A model generated the notes under the pieces. It saw only the letters and a list, made by a program, of their open reading frames with translations. It did not search any database and was not told the DNA's origin. The position numbers were made by a program, and so were the translations under genes. From GCA-2746605 sp963704835 (GTDB taxonomy: Bacteria; Bacteroidota; Ignavibacteria; Ignavibacteriales; Melioribacteraceae): a stretch of 64,000 nucleotides of DNA. The stretch's first letter is position 1, and every line of letters begins with the position of its first letter. Below are positions 19,536 to 28,726 of this stretch, one piece after another. Where the stretch lies: assembly GCA_963704835.1 (NCBI GenBank), contig CAVPHW010000005.1:176642-240641 (forward strand), written 5' to 3'.

Positions 19536-20066
19536 TCAAAACATCTTTAACGAATTTAACAAATTTCTGTATGATATTTCAGAATTAATTTTCGTATTTA
19601 CCAACTGATAATTGTAAAGATCTTCAATATTTTCTTTTTTAAAACCGACTTTAAATTTTGCTTCTAGTAAATTTGTAACCGATGCAAGAAATAAATTTTC
19701 ATCCCTTTCTAAATCCACAAGAACATCAAATTTCTGATCATTTATTTTCTGGATTAAGTTTTTATTTGGTAATCCTAATTTCGAAATATCATTTAAATTA
19801 TAACTAATTGTGTTATAACTGTTTGCAATTCCAACTAAATTTATTCTATGCTCGGGCAAAAACAATGTCACATTTTTTTTATGAATCTTAAAATATTTTG
19901 CAACATCAATACTATTATTAAAATCCAATTCATTTAGGGGAAGTACCAAAATATAATTAACCGAATTTTCAATAAAATCTTTGAAGGAAAAACTATTCTC
20001 ATGTTTTTTGAATAGTCTCTTCTTGAAAATAAAATAACCAATTCTATTTTTTAACTCATCAAACAA
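19536..20066 (-). CDS. Uncharacterised protein, DUF6913-like
   Basis: 176 residues, no signal peptide or membrane helix. The second half reads FDVLVDLERDENLFLASVTN followed by LLEAKFKVGFKKENIEDLYN, which resembles the Bacteroidota DUF6913 proteins. The pattern (an Asp-rich strand, then a K-x-G-F turn) also recalls the acceptor domain of GT9 enzymes, but there is no donor domain. It lies between ligA (3 bases) and the STAS gene. Function unknown; the family call rests on my recollection of the motif. Confidence 0.6.
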   Translation of the reverse strand: MFDELKNRIGYFIFKKRLFKKHENSFSFKDFIENSVNYILVLPLNELDFNNSIDVAKYFKIHKKNVTLFLPEHRINLVGIANSYNTISYNLNDISKLGLPNKNLIQKINDQKFDVLVDLERDENLFLASVTNLLEAKFKVGFKKENIEDLYNYQLVNTKINSEISYRNLLNSLKMF

Positions 20067-20069
20067 TTA

Positions 20070-22082
20070 TTATTCCCCTAACATTTTTATAAATTGATTT
20101 TCATCAATAATACTAACGTTTAATGTTTTTGCTTTCTCCAACTTTGAACCAGGATTTTCTCCAGCAATTACATAATTTGTTTTAGAACTAATAGAGCTAG
20201 TAATTCTACCTTTTCTTTCCTCAATTAAAGCTTTGGCTTCATCTCTTGTAAATTTGGAAAGCGAGCCAGTTAAAACAAAATTGATGCCCTCAAAGATAGC
20301 ACTTTCTGAACTTCTTTTTTCAATTTCAAAATTAAGTCCAAAAGATTTTAGCTCTTCTATATTTTTTATATTCTTTGGATTGCCAAAATAATTCACAATA
20401 CTTTCGGCAATTCTGGGCCCAATTTCTGGAACTGCTTCTATTTCTTCAGTGGATGAATTAATTAAAGCTAAAATATTTTTAAAACTATTTGCTATTTTTT
20501 TTGCAACTCCAACACCAACAAATCTAATCCCCAAAGCAAATAATACTTTTTCAAAAGGTTTATTTTTACTCATTTCAATAGCGTTCAACAAGTTTAGAAC
20601 GCTTTTTTCTCCAAACCTATCAATTGAAAAAAGTTCTTCCTTTTTTTTAAATAGTTTATAGATATCAACAAATGATGTTAAATAATTTAGTTCAACTAAT
20701 TGATTTACTATTGATTCACCAAGTCCTTCTATATCCATTGCTCCTTTTGAAGCAAAATGTTCAATACTACTTTTAATTTGAGCTGGACAAAGATTATTAA
20801 CACAATAAATTGCTACTTCTTCCTCTAATGAAATTAGCTCACTTCCACAAACGGGACAGGAGTTAGGAATTATTGTTTCTGGAATATCCGTTTTACGCTC
20901 TTCCAAAACAACCGATGTGATTTTTGGAATTACGTCTCCACCTTTTTCAATAATTACTACATCACCTACTCTAATATCTTTTCTTAGAATTTCATCCTTA
21001 TTGTGGAGTGTTGCTCTGCTTATTGTTGAACCAGCTAAAAAAACTGGTTCTAGTTCCGCAACTGGAGTAATAGCTCCGGTTCTTCCAACTTGCCAAGTAA
21101 TTGCCAATAATTTGGTTGTAATTTTTTGAGCCTCAAATTTAAAAGCTATAGCCCATCTCGGAGATTTAGCAACATTCCCAAGTTCTTCTTGCATTTTTTT
21201 GCTATTAACTTTTATAACAACCCCATCAGTTTCGTAAGGTAGATTCAATCGTGTCTTATCCCAATAATTACAATAGTCAATAACCTCTTTTATATTTTTA
21301 CATTTTTTATAATTTTCGTTTACCTTGAAACCCAACTTTTTAAGATAATTTAGACTTTCTACCTGAGTTGACAATTCTATATCTGTGGTAAATAAAAAAT
21401 ATAAATAAACATCTAATGGTCGGGATGCAACAATTTTAGGATCCTGAAGTTTTAAAGTCCCAGCTGATGAATTACGCGGATTTGCAAATTTTTTCAATCC
21501 TTCTGATTCTCTTTGCTCATTCAATTTTTTAAACTCTTCAATTTTCATAAAAACTTCGCCTCTAACTTCAAAACTTGAAGGCATACTTTTAAGCTTTGAA
21601 ATAAGCTGTAGAGGAATAGATTTTATGGTTTTAATATTTGCTGTTACATCTTCTCCGGAAAATCCATCTCCACGCGTGGCAGCTCTAAATAAATTACCTT
21701 CTTGGTAGAGGATGCTAATTGAAACTCCATCAATCTTCAATTCTGCAACATATTCTATTTCTTGATTAGTGCCCAGCATGTTTTTAATGCGATTATCGAA
21801 TTCAAGAAGTTCTTGTGCATCATAAGAATTTGCTAAGCTAAGCATTGGGGTATTATGCGAGACAGATACAAAATCTTTTGTTAAATCAGATCCTACACGC
21901 TGCGTGGGAGATTGAGGCGTAACTAATTGAGGATGTTGTTCTTCTAGTTGAAGTAATTCTCTATACAGCTTATCATATTCAATATCACTTATTATGTTTT
22001 CTGCTAGTACATAATAATGAAAATCATATTCTCTAATTTTATTCCTAAGTTCTTCTAACCGATCTAAAATATTAGTGGTCAT
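20070..22082 (-). CDS. ligA: NAD-dependent DNA ligase
   Basis: Seals nicks in replication and repair, using NAD. At 670 residues it is complete. The Ia domain starts at residue 4. The adenylation motif AELKIDGVSISILY contains the nucleotidyl-accepting lysine (K-x-D-G, about residue 117). The OB fold includes GRTGAITPVAELEPV. The zinc finger is CPVCGSEL...CVNNLCPAQ, helix-hairpin-helix repeats follow, and a C-terminal BRCT domain spans about 592-670 (FVLTGSLSKFTRDEAKALIE). It starts 6 bases downstream of the RodZ-like gene. Confidence 0.97.
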   Translation of the reverse strand: MTTNILDRLEELRNKIREYDFHYYVLAENIISDIEYDKLYRELLQLEEQHPQLVTPQSPTQRVGSDLTKDFVSVSHNTPMLSLANSYDAQELLEFDNRIKNMLGTNQEIEYVAELKIDGVSISILYQEGNLFRAATRGDGFSGEDVTANIKTIKSIPLQLISKLKSMPSSFEVRGEVFMKIEEFKKLNEQRESEGLKKFANPRNSSAGTLKLQDPKIVASRPLDVYLYFLFTTDIELSTQVESLNYLKKLGFKVNENYKKCKNIKEVIDYCNYWDKTRLNLPYETDGVVIKVNSKKMQEELGNVAKSPRWAIAFKFEAQKITTKLLAITWQVGRTGAITPVAELEPVFLAGSTISRATLHNKDEILRKDIRVGDVVIIEKGGDVIPKITSVVLEERKTDIPETIIPNSCPVCGSELISLEEEVAIYCVNNLCPAQIKSSIEHFASKGAMDIEGLGESIVNQLVELNYLTSFVDIYKLFKKKEELFSIDRFGEKSVLNLLNAIEMSKNKPFEKVLFALGIRFVGVGVAKKIANSFKNILALINSSTEEIEAVPEIGPRIAESIVNYFGNPKNIKNIEELKSFGLNFEIEKRSSESAIFEGINFVLTGSLSKFTRDEAKALIEERKGRITSSISSKTNYVIAGENPGSKLEKAKTLNVSIIDENQFIKMLGE

Positions 22083-22088
22083 CTTACT

Positions 22089-22994
22089 TTAGTTTGCTCT
22101 TAATAAATAATCGACACCATTTTTACTAATATTTAATTTTCTAACTCTGCCTTCCTCTTTCCTATAGGATAATTCTATATCGTTAAGGAATAAACTTATT
22201 GCCCCCGAATTGCCAATATGCATATAAAATAAAGAATCCGCAGATAATATTTTTACCATATCTTTGCTCAATATAAATTCGCTGTTTTCCTTTTCATCAG
22301 CAACTACCCTAACCCAAGATTTGTCAGTTGCTACAATTTTTAGAACCAATTTCCCAGTTGAACTTCCGTTAATTTGTGAAACTGTCTGTTGCTGGTCAGC
22401 AGAGCTTGAATTTATTTGCAACCCGCTATCAGCTTCAACTGGTGAAGTAATTATAGCATTACTATCCGGATTAATTACTTCTCGTTTAGGAAGTGTTTCT
22501 TCAAATGGACGTTCAGTTAAAACCAAACTATCAGGTTCTTTTAGAAACGTATTGTAGATAACAAAAATTGCGACTATCATCAAAACAAATACAGCTATAT
22601 AATAGAATATCCTATTATTTTCGATTCTTTGGCTGACTTCTGTTTTTCTTGATTCTGTTTGTTGAGGGGCTTCAGTTTGATCAGAGATTTCTGATTTTAT
22701 TTCCTCTTTTGGCTTGTCTTCTTGTAGGTCAGAGTCAGAAACAAACTCCAAACCCTTTTGAGCAGATTCATATTTAGAAATAATTTCAATTGGGTCTAAA
22801 TCAATTGACTTTGCATATTCTTTCAAAAATGCCTTCATATAAACTTCTGGCAATATTGAAAAATTACCTTCTTCTATAGCTATTAAATATGTTTTGTCAA
22901 TTCTGGTTTTATTAAAAATTTGATCAAGGCTTATTTTTTTTTCTTCCCTGGTCTTTTTAAGTTCATCTGCAAACTTCGATAGAAATGTATTCAT
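22089..22994 (-). CDS. RodZ-like helix-turn-helix membrane protein
   Basis: A cytoplasmic HTH_25-type domain (residues about 1-75, with LDQIFNKTRIDKTYLIAIEE) is followed by an acidic linker. One membrane helix comes near 128-148 (IFYYIAVFVLMIVAIFVIY), then a Ser/Gln-rich periplasmic linker and a C-terminal DUF4115 beta domain (about 215-301). This is the RodZ layout; RodZ links MreB filaments to cell-wall growth. No mre genes are in the window, and Ignavibacteria-type genomes commonly carry such a gene next to rsmB or ligA, so the cell-shape role is inferred. Confidence 0.8.
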   Translation of the reverse strand: MNTFLSKFADELKKTREEKKISLDQIFNKTRIDKTYLIAIEEGNFSILPEVYMKAFLKEYAKSIDLDPIEIISKYESAQKGLEFVSDSDLQEDKPKEEIKSEISDQTEAPQQTESRKTEVSQRIENNRIFYYIAVFVLMIVAIFVIYNTFLKEPDSLVLTERPFEETLPKREVINPDSNAIITSPVEADSGLQINSSSADQQQTVSQINGSSTGKLVLKIVATDKSWVRVVADEKENSEFILSKDMVKILSADSLFYMHIGNSGAISLFLNDIELSYRKEEGRVRKLNISKNGVDYLLRAN

Positions 22995-23009
22995 TTCTTT
23001 CCCCCAGTA

Positions 23010-24374
23010 TTAGAGTTTTCTAATTATTTTTGCAGTAAATGCACCATCCATATTATGCTTATGAGGCAATGTTTGAACACAACCATTTTCATCAATAACA
23101 TCACTACTAAATGTATTTTTCAAATTTACAAGCTCATAGCCATTATTACTTGATAAAAACTTACTCACGATACCAATGTTTTCTTCTGGTTCTGTTGTAC
23201 ATGTACTATAAACTATGATGCCGCCTGGTTTTACTAACTCTGCTGATTTGTCTAAAAGCTTATACTGAATGTCATTCAATTTTCTAATATCGCCAATATC
23301 TTTTTTCCATTTGATATCTGGTTTTTTTGTCAAAGTCCCAATTCCAGTGCAGGGAACATCAACCAGAACTCTATCAAAGTTGTTCTCCTTAAAATCAAGG
23401 GCATCTTTTACAACAGTGGTCACATTATTAATCCCAAGTCTTTCCATGTTTTTTTTAAAAATACTTAATCGACTTTCAAATTTATCTAAGGCTACTATTT
23501 CACCTTCGTTATTCATTTCATCCGAAATAAATGCAGTTTTACCACCAGGAGCAGCGCAAAGATCTAAAACCCTCATTCCAGGTTTTACATCAAGCGCCCT
23601 ACAAGAAAAACCAGTACTCTCATCTTGTAAAGAAAAATATCCTTTTTGAAAATAATCCCAACTAGTAATATTTGTGATGGAATTTAATTCTAAATACTCT
23701 TTTATATATTTTCCGTCTTTGTACTTTAGATCAACTGATTGGAGAAGAGATTTTAATTCTTCGATATTCGTTTTTAATAAATTTACTCTGAGAGTATGCT
23801 TTGGACGTTCATTATTTGCAATTAATAAATTTTTAGTTTCTTCTTCACCAAACCTTTTAACCCATCTTTTTACCATCCAAGTTGGGTGCGAGTAATATGC
23901 AGATAGAAATCCTACTATATCTTCATCTTTATTCGGATATCTAATTGACTCTTTACTTCTAATGATATTTCTTAAAACTGCGTTGGTAAGATTGGCGGAT
24001 TTAACCCCTTGCAACTTCTTCACAAATTCAACGGATTCATTAACAGCTGCATGCTCTGGAATTTTATCTAAAAATAGAATTTGGTATAGTGCAACTCTCA
24101 TGGAGTTCTTTACATTTGGGATGCATTTAGAAAACTGACCTTTATAAAATCCGTTAAGAATCCAATCGATTCTTCCCAACCATCTTATAACACCATGCAC
24201 AATTTCGAAAAGAAGAGCTTTATCTTTACTGTTTAATTCTGAATTTTTTAATTCAATTTCTAAGAGTTTATCCAAATACGCATCGGTTCTATCAACTCTA
24301 TTTAATATTTTTATGGCAATTCCTCTTACACCAGAATATAAGTTTGCCTTAGAATCAATATCGATTTCTTGCAT
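23010..24374 (-). CDS. rsmB: 16S rRNA (cytosine-967-C5)-methyltransferase RsmB
   Basis: 454 residues. The N-terminal NusB-like RNA-binding domain covers about 10-150 (ALLFEIVHGVIRWLGRIDWI). The catalytic Rossmann domain has LDLCAAPGGKTAFISDEM (SAM motif I), VDVPCTGIGTLTKKPDIKW (motif IV with the Cys) and YSTCTTEPEENIGIV (motif VI with the catalytic Cys). Together these identify the RsmB branch of m5C methyltransferases rather than RsmF. It lies 15 bases upstream of the RodZ-like gene. Confidence 0.93.
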   Translation of the reverse strand: MQEIDIDSKANLYSGVRGIAIKILNRVDRTDAYLDKLLEIELKNSELNSKDKALLFEIVHGVIRWLGRIDWILNGFYKGQFSKCIPNVKNSMRVALYQILFLDKIPEHAAVNESVEFVKKLQGVKSANLTNAVLRNIIRSKESIRYPNKDEDIVGFLSAYYSHPTWMVKRWVKRFGEEETKNLLIANNERPKHTLRVNLLKTNIEELKSLLQSVDLKYKDGKYIKEYLELNSITNITSWDYFQKGYFSLQDESTGFSCRALDVKPGMRVLDLCAAPGGKTAFISDEMNNEGEIVALDKFESRLSIFKKNMERLGINNVTTVVKDALDFKENNFDRVLVDVPCTGIGTLTKKPDIKWKKDIGDIRKLNDIQYKLLDKSAELVKPGGIIVYSTCTTEPEENIGIVSKFLSSNNGYELVNLKNTFSSDVIDENGCVQTLPHKHNMDGAFTAKIIRKL

Positions 24375-24471
24375 AGATAAATGTGGGTTTATTATAATTA
24401 TTAAATAACAGTTAAATTTAATAAAAAGAAAAGAAAATAAAAGAATAATACGGTTACTGCATAGAAATGAA

Positions 24472-24523
24472 AAAGCTTTCTATAAATATTGAATCTAGTA
24501 CGATTAATAAATAAGAAAGCTTT
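24472..24523 (-). terminator. Probable intrinsic terminator after rpmE
   Basis: Perfect 10-base inverted arms AAAGCTTTCT (24472-24481) and AGAAAGCTTT (24514-24523) with a 32-base loop. On the minus strand the second arm runs straight into TTTTTCATTTC. It starts 3 bases beyond the rpmE stop. The long loop weakens the call. Confidence 0.5.
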
Positions 24524-24526
24524 AAA

Positions 24527-24730
24527 TTATTTTTTTACGCCATACTTTTTGTTAAATCTTTCCACTCTACCGGTTGAATCTAATAATTTTTGTTTACCGG
24601 TAAAAAATGGGTGACATTCTGAACAAATTTCCAATTTTATATGATCAACCGTAGATCTGGATGTGAACGAATTTCCACAAACACATGTTACTGCACAGAT
24701 TTGATAATTAGGGTGTATTCCTTTTTTCAT
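24527..24730 (-). CDS. rpmE: 50S ribosomal protein L31, zinc-binding form
   Basis: 67 residues. It has the L31 signature with cysteines (CAVTCVCGNSFTSRSTV and LEICSECHPFFTGKQKLLD), so this is the C+ form that binds one zinc ion. The tail GRVERFNKKYG is canonical. L31 sits at the subunit bridge of the ribosome. It stands alone between the rsmB unit and the anti-sigma gene, with 71 bases upstream, so it is probably a single-gene transcript ended by the hairpin immediately after it. Confidence 0.97.
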   Translation of the reverse strand: MKKGIHPNYQICAVTCVCGNSFTSRSTVDHIKLEICSECHPFFTGKQKLLDSTGRVERFNKKYGVKK

Positions 24731-24801
24731 CTTAGATACCTATTAAAATTTAGCTAATAAAAATAGCTAAACTGCAAATTAAATTCAACAGTTTCATTAA
24801 T

Positions 24802-25485
24802 TTATCTTTTATCTTCATTTTTCAATACATTTTTGAGGGAATCTAATCTAGCCTTCATTGCCTCAACATTTTTTTTATCTACTTCTTCTCTTATGTAAAA
24901 TCCATCAAAATATAGATTTGAATTCTTTCTTCCAACCAGAGTAGCTCTAATATCAGATTGTGGTAAATTCCTATTTTGGCCTATAGCCTCATCCAAATTG
25001 GTTGATTTATAATCTTTGAAAGGAAAATCTACTTTTTTGATCGCTTGATCGTTACTAACATAGTCAATTTTATTCTCACTTCCTTTTAAGGAGTTTAATT
25101 CAGATATATTTTCATTTTCCTTCTTAATAATTACATCAGAATCGCTTATTTCCGCATTATCGCTTGAAATCAACAAATTACCCATTGCCTCAGTTCTTAA
25201 TTTGGGCACCAATTGAAATGGATTTTCTGTATTATCATTTGAATTATTAAGCAAAAATAAAAACCCAAGTAAAGATGCAGCAACTAAACTAGTTGTTGGA
25301 ACCAATATTTTCCATAGCGAAAATCGAACGTTTTCCTCAGTTTTGAGTCCAAAATTCTTATTCTGTATTTTTACTCTAAGATTATACTCAAAATTATCTT
25401 CAGCTTTAACTTTAGGAAGTTCTTTGAGAAGATTTACGACATGTTTATAATTTTCATCTTTAGAATTGTAAAGATTTTTTTTCAT
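24802..25485 (-). CDS. Probable membrane anti-sigma factor
   Basis: 227 residues with one membrane helix at about 66-85 (ILVPTTSLVAASLLGFLFLL). The N-terminal cytoplasmic part contains LLKELPKVKAEDNFEYNLRV, a segment resembling Bacteroidota-type anti-sigma N-termini. There is no zinc-binding HxxxCxxC (ZAS) motif. The outer region is low in complexity and has a charged C-terminal helix (VEAMKARLDSLKNVLKNEDK). It begins 3 bases after the ECF sigma gene, the usual sigma/anti-sigma arrangement. The function is inferred from context and topology. Confidence 0.7.
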   Translation of the reverse strand: MKKNLYNSKDENYKHVVNLLKELPKVKAEDNFEYNLRVKIQNKNFGLKTEENVRFSLWKILVPTTSLVAASLLGFLFLLNNSNDNTENPFQLVPKLRTEAMGNLLISSDNAEISDSDVIIKKENENISELNSLKGSENKIDYVSNDQAIKKVDFPFKDYKSTNLDEAIGQNRNLPQSDIRATLVGRKNSNLYFDGFYIREEVDKKNVEAMKARLDSLKNVLKNEDKR

Positions 25486-25488
25486 AAG

Positions 25489-26073
25489 CTACCCACTGTA
25501 AATATTTTTTAATAAATCTTGAAGATGTTTTCTTCCTCTATTTATTCTGGATTTTACTGTTCCAATTGATAATTCAGTAATTTCAGCAATTTCTTCGTAA
25601 GACAAACCATCAATATCTCTAAGTATTACAACTTCTCTATAAACCGGTTTTACTTTTAGTAATGCTTTCTGAATAATTTCACCTTTCATATTGCTGTCTG
25701 TCATTCTTTCGGGTGAAAAATACGATTCATCTTCTATTTGGATTTTCTTCTCATCATCATCGTTACTTAGCGAAAAAATGGTTCTTCTTTTTCTTCTTTT
25801 TAACTCATTCCGTGCAAGGTTACCAGCAATTGTATATATCCAAGTAGAGAATTTTGCAAACGATTTATATGAATCTTTGTGTAAATAAAATTTGATCATT
25901 GTGTCTTGCACAATATCAGTACAAATATCTCTATCACCTAAAAAACGATACACAAAATTTGTTAACGGATCTTTAAACCTATTAACAAGAATCTCATATG
26001 CTTCAATTGTATTGTTGTCTTGAAATTCTTTTATTAACTCTTCATCCGTTAATAAACTAAGTTTTTTATCCAA
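25489..26073 (-). CDS. ECF-type RNA polymerase sigma factor
   Basis: 194 residues with both sigma regions. Region 2 is YEILVNRFKDPLTNFVYRFL through DICTDIVQDTMIKFYLHK and FSTWIYTIAGNLARNELKRR (core binding and -10 recognition). Region 4 is VKPVYREVVILRDIDGLSYE then EIAEITELSIGTVKSRINRG (-35 helix-turn-helix). The linker contains an acidic stretch (NDDDEKKIQIEDES). Its regulon probably answers an envelope or stress signal through the membrane protein encoded next to it. Confidence 0.93.
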   Translation of the reverse strand: MDKKLSLLTDEELIKEFQDNNTIEAYEILVNRFKDPLTNFVYRFLGDRDICTDIVQDTMIKFYLHKDSYKSFAKFSTWIYTIAGNLARNELKRRKRRTIFSLSNDDDEKKIQIEDESYFSPERMTDSNMKGEIIQKALLKVKPVYREVVILRDIDGLSYEEIAEITELSIGTVKSRINRGRKHLQDLLKNIYSG

Positions 26074-26140
26074 TGATCTTTATACTCTCTGTTTCAAAAA
26101 AGGTTTCATTTATCAGAACAAATGTAATTAAAAATATTCT

Positions 26141-27160
26141 TTAATCTTTTAAAATATCTGTTAATAAGGTTGTTGCTAATGTTTTTGAGTCAATAGCAGT
26201 TGTTTTCAAAGTTAAATCCGCATTAAATAAAATATTAAAAGCATTTAAAATTCTATTTTCATTCCTAAAAAAACTGGCATTTTTACAGTTTATATAATAA
26301 TATTTGGATACTCCAATTGCTTGTGAAGCATCAAAATCATTTAAGCCCCTCTGTCTTAATTCTAATGACTGAGCAGTAACAGTTAGGTATTTTGTCAACA
26401 TTGATATAATAAACACCATATCTTTTCCACTATCTAAAAGGTTATAAATAACTTTTAAAGATTTGATTTTATCGCCTTTCCCAATTGCATTTAATAGATC
26501 AAAAATTGAATACTCTTTTGTTGCTGAGGAAAGATTTTTTATGTCATCATTTGTAATTTCTTTTCGATCGCCCAAATAATCTTTTATTTTAATTAACTGC
26601 ATTTCTAATAACGACTTATCTTCCCCAACTATTTCAATTATTGTTTTAGCATTTTCGTTAGACATGCCAATTTGCAATTCACCACATCTTTTCTTAACCC
26701 AGTTTTCTAACTCAACTCCCTTTAACTCTTTTGCTTCATAAAGAAAATGCTTTTCAATTAGTATTTTATATGGATCGGAAGATAAATTGCTTATGCTACC
26801 ATAGTTTGCGATTACTAAAATGGTAGAATCTGATGGACTTTGGATGTATGGATTCAGCTGTTTTTTGTTATTGTAATTTTCAAAACTTTTAACAACTAAT
26901 ATCTTTTTATTCGTGCCAAAAGGAAAAGTGTACGCTAAATCAATTAGATTAATTATCGATTCTTTTTTATCCGCTGTTATAACTTCTCTATCAAAATCAC
27001 TTGAAATAAATCTGGAAGCTTCTTTTTCAATTGATTTTATGGCAATATTAATTAAAAAGTGATCTTCTCCAAACAAAAAATAGATTGGTTTAATTTCTAA
27101 CTTACTAAGATCGGTAAGTAATGAATAAATAGATGGGACTTGCTCTTTTGCTCTACTCAT
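26141..27160 (-). CDS. holA: DNA polymerase III delta subunit
   Basis: 339 residues. The delta subunit opens the sliding clamp in the clamp-loader complex. The N-terminal AAA+-like domain starts KPIYFLFGEDHFLINIAIKS (the FGEDxF/L motif, residues 23-42). The middle contains VELENWVKKRCGEL and AKTIIEIVGEDKSLLEMQLI. The C-terminal collar domain has DKIKSLKVIYNLLDSGKDM and the ending LKTTAIDSKTLATTLL. The delta family is weakly conserved, but the domain order and length are distinctive. It is preceded by 72 bases carrying a hairpin. Confidence 0.88.
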   Translation of the reverse strand: MSRAKEQVPSIYSLLTDLSKLEIKPIYFLFGEDHFLINIAIKSIEKEASRFISSDFDREVITADKKESIINLIDLAYTFPFGTNKKILVVKSFENYNNKKQLNPYIQSPSDSTILVIANYGSISNLSSDPYKILIEKHFLYEAKELKGVELENWVKKRCGELQIGMSNENAKTIIEIVGEDKSLLEMQLIKIKDYLGDRKEITNDDIKNLSSATKEYSIFDLLNAIGKGDKIKSLKVIYNLLDSGKDMVFIISMLTKYLTVTAQSLELRQRGLNDFDASQAIGVSKYYYINCKNASFFRNENRILNAFNILFNADLTLKTTAIDSKTLATTLLTDILKD

Positions 27161-27185
27161 TAAATTTTTAGGATTTTAGATTATA

Positions 27186-27215
27186 ACCATTCGATCTATT
27201 TGCTAATCGAATGGT
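27186..27215 (-). terminator. Hairpin after the cyclophilin gene
   Basis: Perfect 10-base stem ACCATTCGAT (27186-27195) and ATCGAATGGT (27206-27215) with a 10-base loop, 18 bases beyond the stop of the cyclophilin gene and ahead of holA. On the minus strand only a weak TTATAATC follows, so termination may be partial. Confidence 0.5.
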
Positions 27216-27232
27216 CATAAAGAATGTATTAA

Positions 27233-27859
27233 TTATTTTATACGTTTTTCAACTGTAACTTTATTCATAACTACATCTTTCAAAGGCTTATCAAATGGTT
27301 TTGAAGTAGCAACTTTACCAATACTTTCTATAACATCTAGTCCATTGATAACTTTACCAAAAACTGAATGTTTTCCATCTAACCAAGGCGTTGGAACTAA
27401 TGTTATAAAAAATTGGCTTCCATTAGTATTTGGGCCAGAATTTGCCATCGATAAAATTCCTGGTCCGGTATGTTTCAAATCAGCATGGAATTCATCTTTA
27501 AAAGAACTGCCAAAGTAGCTTTCTCCACCAGAGCCTGAACCACTTGGATCTCCACCTTGAATCATAAATTGATCTATAATTCTATGGAAAACTATTCCAT
27601 CATAATAGCCATTAGAAGCTAAACCAACAAAGTTTTCAACAGTTTTGGGTGTTTTACCAGGGAATAATTCAATCTCAAAATCTCCCATTGAAGTACTTAC
27701 TTTAGATACTAATATTTCGTTTTCTGCAAGTGCTAATAATTCTTTCACTTTTACCTCATTTATATTTTGAACATTGTTTTCTTCGTTTTTAAGTGCATGT
27801 TTTTGGTCATTGCAACTTAATAATAATATGCTTACCAAAAGTATTCCTATATATTTCAT
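27233..27859 (-). CDS. Cyclophilin-type peptidyl-prolyl isomerase, lipoprotein
   Basis: 208 residues. The first 16 residues form a lipoprotein signal (MKYIGILLVSILLLSC; lipobox LLSC, cysteine 16), so the protein is probably anchored in the periplasm or outer membrane. The cyclophilin domain covers about 55-205 with IVFHRIIDQFMIQGGDPSGS, FKDEFHADLKHTGPGILSMA, GSQFFITLVPTPWLDGKHS and VFGKVINGLDVIESI. The catalytic Arg, Gln and His/Trp-type positions are present. Likely helps exported proteins fold. Confidence 0.92.
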   Translation of the reverse strand: MKYIGILLVSILLLSCNDQKHALKNEENNVQNINEVKVKELLALAENEILVSKVSTSMGDFEIELFPGKTPKTVENFVGLASNGYYDGIVFHRIIDQFMIQGGDPSGSGSGGESYFGSSFKDEFHADLKHTGPGILSMANSGPNTNGSQFFITLVPTPWLDGKHSVFGKVINGLDVIESIGKVATSKPFDKPLKDVVMNKVTVEKRIK

Positions 27860-27868
27860 TTTTCCTCC

Positions 27869-28717
27869 TTATGGAACTAAAAAATTATTCCAAATCATTA
27901 TTAATATTATTCCACCAACAATTATTCTATAATAAACAAAAACCATTGTTGAGTTGCTTTTTAAAAATTTTAATAAAAAACCAATTGTTAAGTAACCACT
28001 TATTGCAGATGCAATTGTTGCAATAACTAATGTAACTATCCCAGAATAGTCAATATATTCAATTGCTTCATACAACTGAAGTAACCCGCTACCCAGAATT
28101 GCCGGTACGCTTAATAAAAAAGAAAAACGTGCCGCTGTTTCTCTCTTAAAACCCAAAAATATACCCGCAGTTAAAGTCGTTCCAGATCTAGAAGAACCAG
28201 GAATTAGTGCGAGCGATTGTGCAAATCCAACAATCAAAGCATCATACCATTTAACATCTTTTAAATTTTTCTTAAATTTTCCTGACTTCTCCGCGAATGC
28301 TAGAATTATTCCCAAAATTATAAGACTAGAGCCAATTACATATAAATTTTTAGTAAATGCTCCTTCAATTACATCTTTAAATCCGAGGCCAATAATTACA
28401 ACTGGAATTGACCCGAGAACGATGTACCACCCCATTTTAGAATTTTCTGATTGCCCACCAAAAGATTTACGTTTGAGGAAATTATCAATAATAAAATCAA
28501 TAAATATTTTAGTAAGATCCGTTCTAAAATAAATAAGTATGGCTAACAAAGTTCCCAATTGAATTACTGCGATGAACGAAGTCCAATGCTCAGGATGTTC
28601 GTTTGAAACCAATCCCATTAATTTACCAACAACCGTTAAATGACCAGTGCTGCTAATCGGTAAAAATTCAGTTAAGCCCTGTACAATTCCTAAAAGTATT
28701 GCTTCAATAATGCTCAA
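27869..28717 (-). CDS. uppP: Undecaprenyl-diphosphate phosphatase
   Basis: A 282-residue membrane enzyme that recycles the C55 lipid carrier for cell wall, LPS and other surface glycans. IVQGLTEFLPISSTGHLTVV (about residues 11-30) and ALIPGSSRSGTTLTAGIFLG (about 167-186) are its two conserved motifs, with the catalytic Glu and the S-R-S-G-T core. Eight or so hydrophobic helices. It lies 9 bases before the cyclophilin gene and would also serve the polymer cluster at 3-13 kb. Confidence 0.95.
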   Translation of the reverse strand: MSIIEAILLGIVQGLTEFLPISSTGHLTVVGKLMGLVSNEHPEHWTSFIAVIQLGTLLAILIYFRTDLTKIFIDFIIDNFLKRKSFGGQSENSKMGWYIVLGSIPVVIIGLGFKDVIEGAFTKNLYVIGSSLIILGIILAFAEKSGKFKKNLKDVKWYDALIVGFAQSLALIPGSSRSGTTLTAGIFLGFKRETAARFSFLLSVPAILGSGLLQLYEAIEYIDYSGIVTLVIATIASAISGYLTIGFLLKFLKSNSTMVFVYYRIIVGGIILIMIWNNFLVP

Positions 28718-28726
28718 AATAATTCC

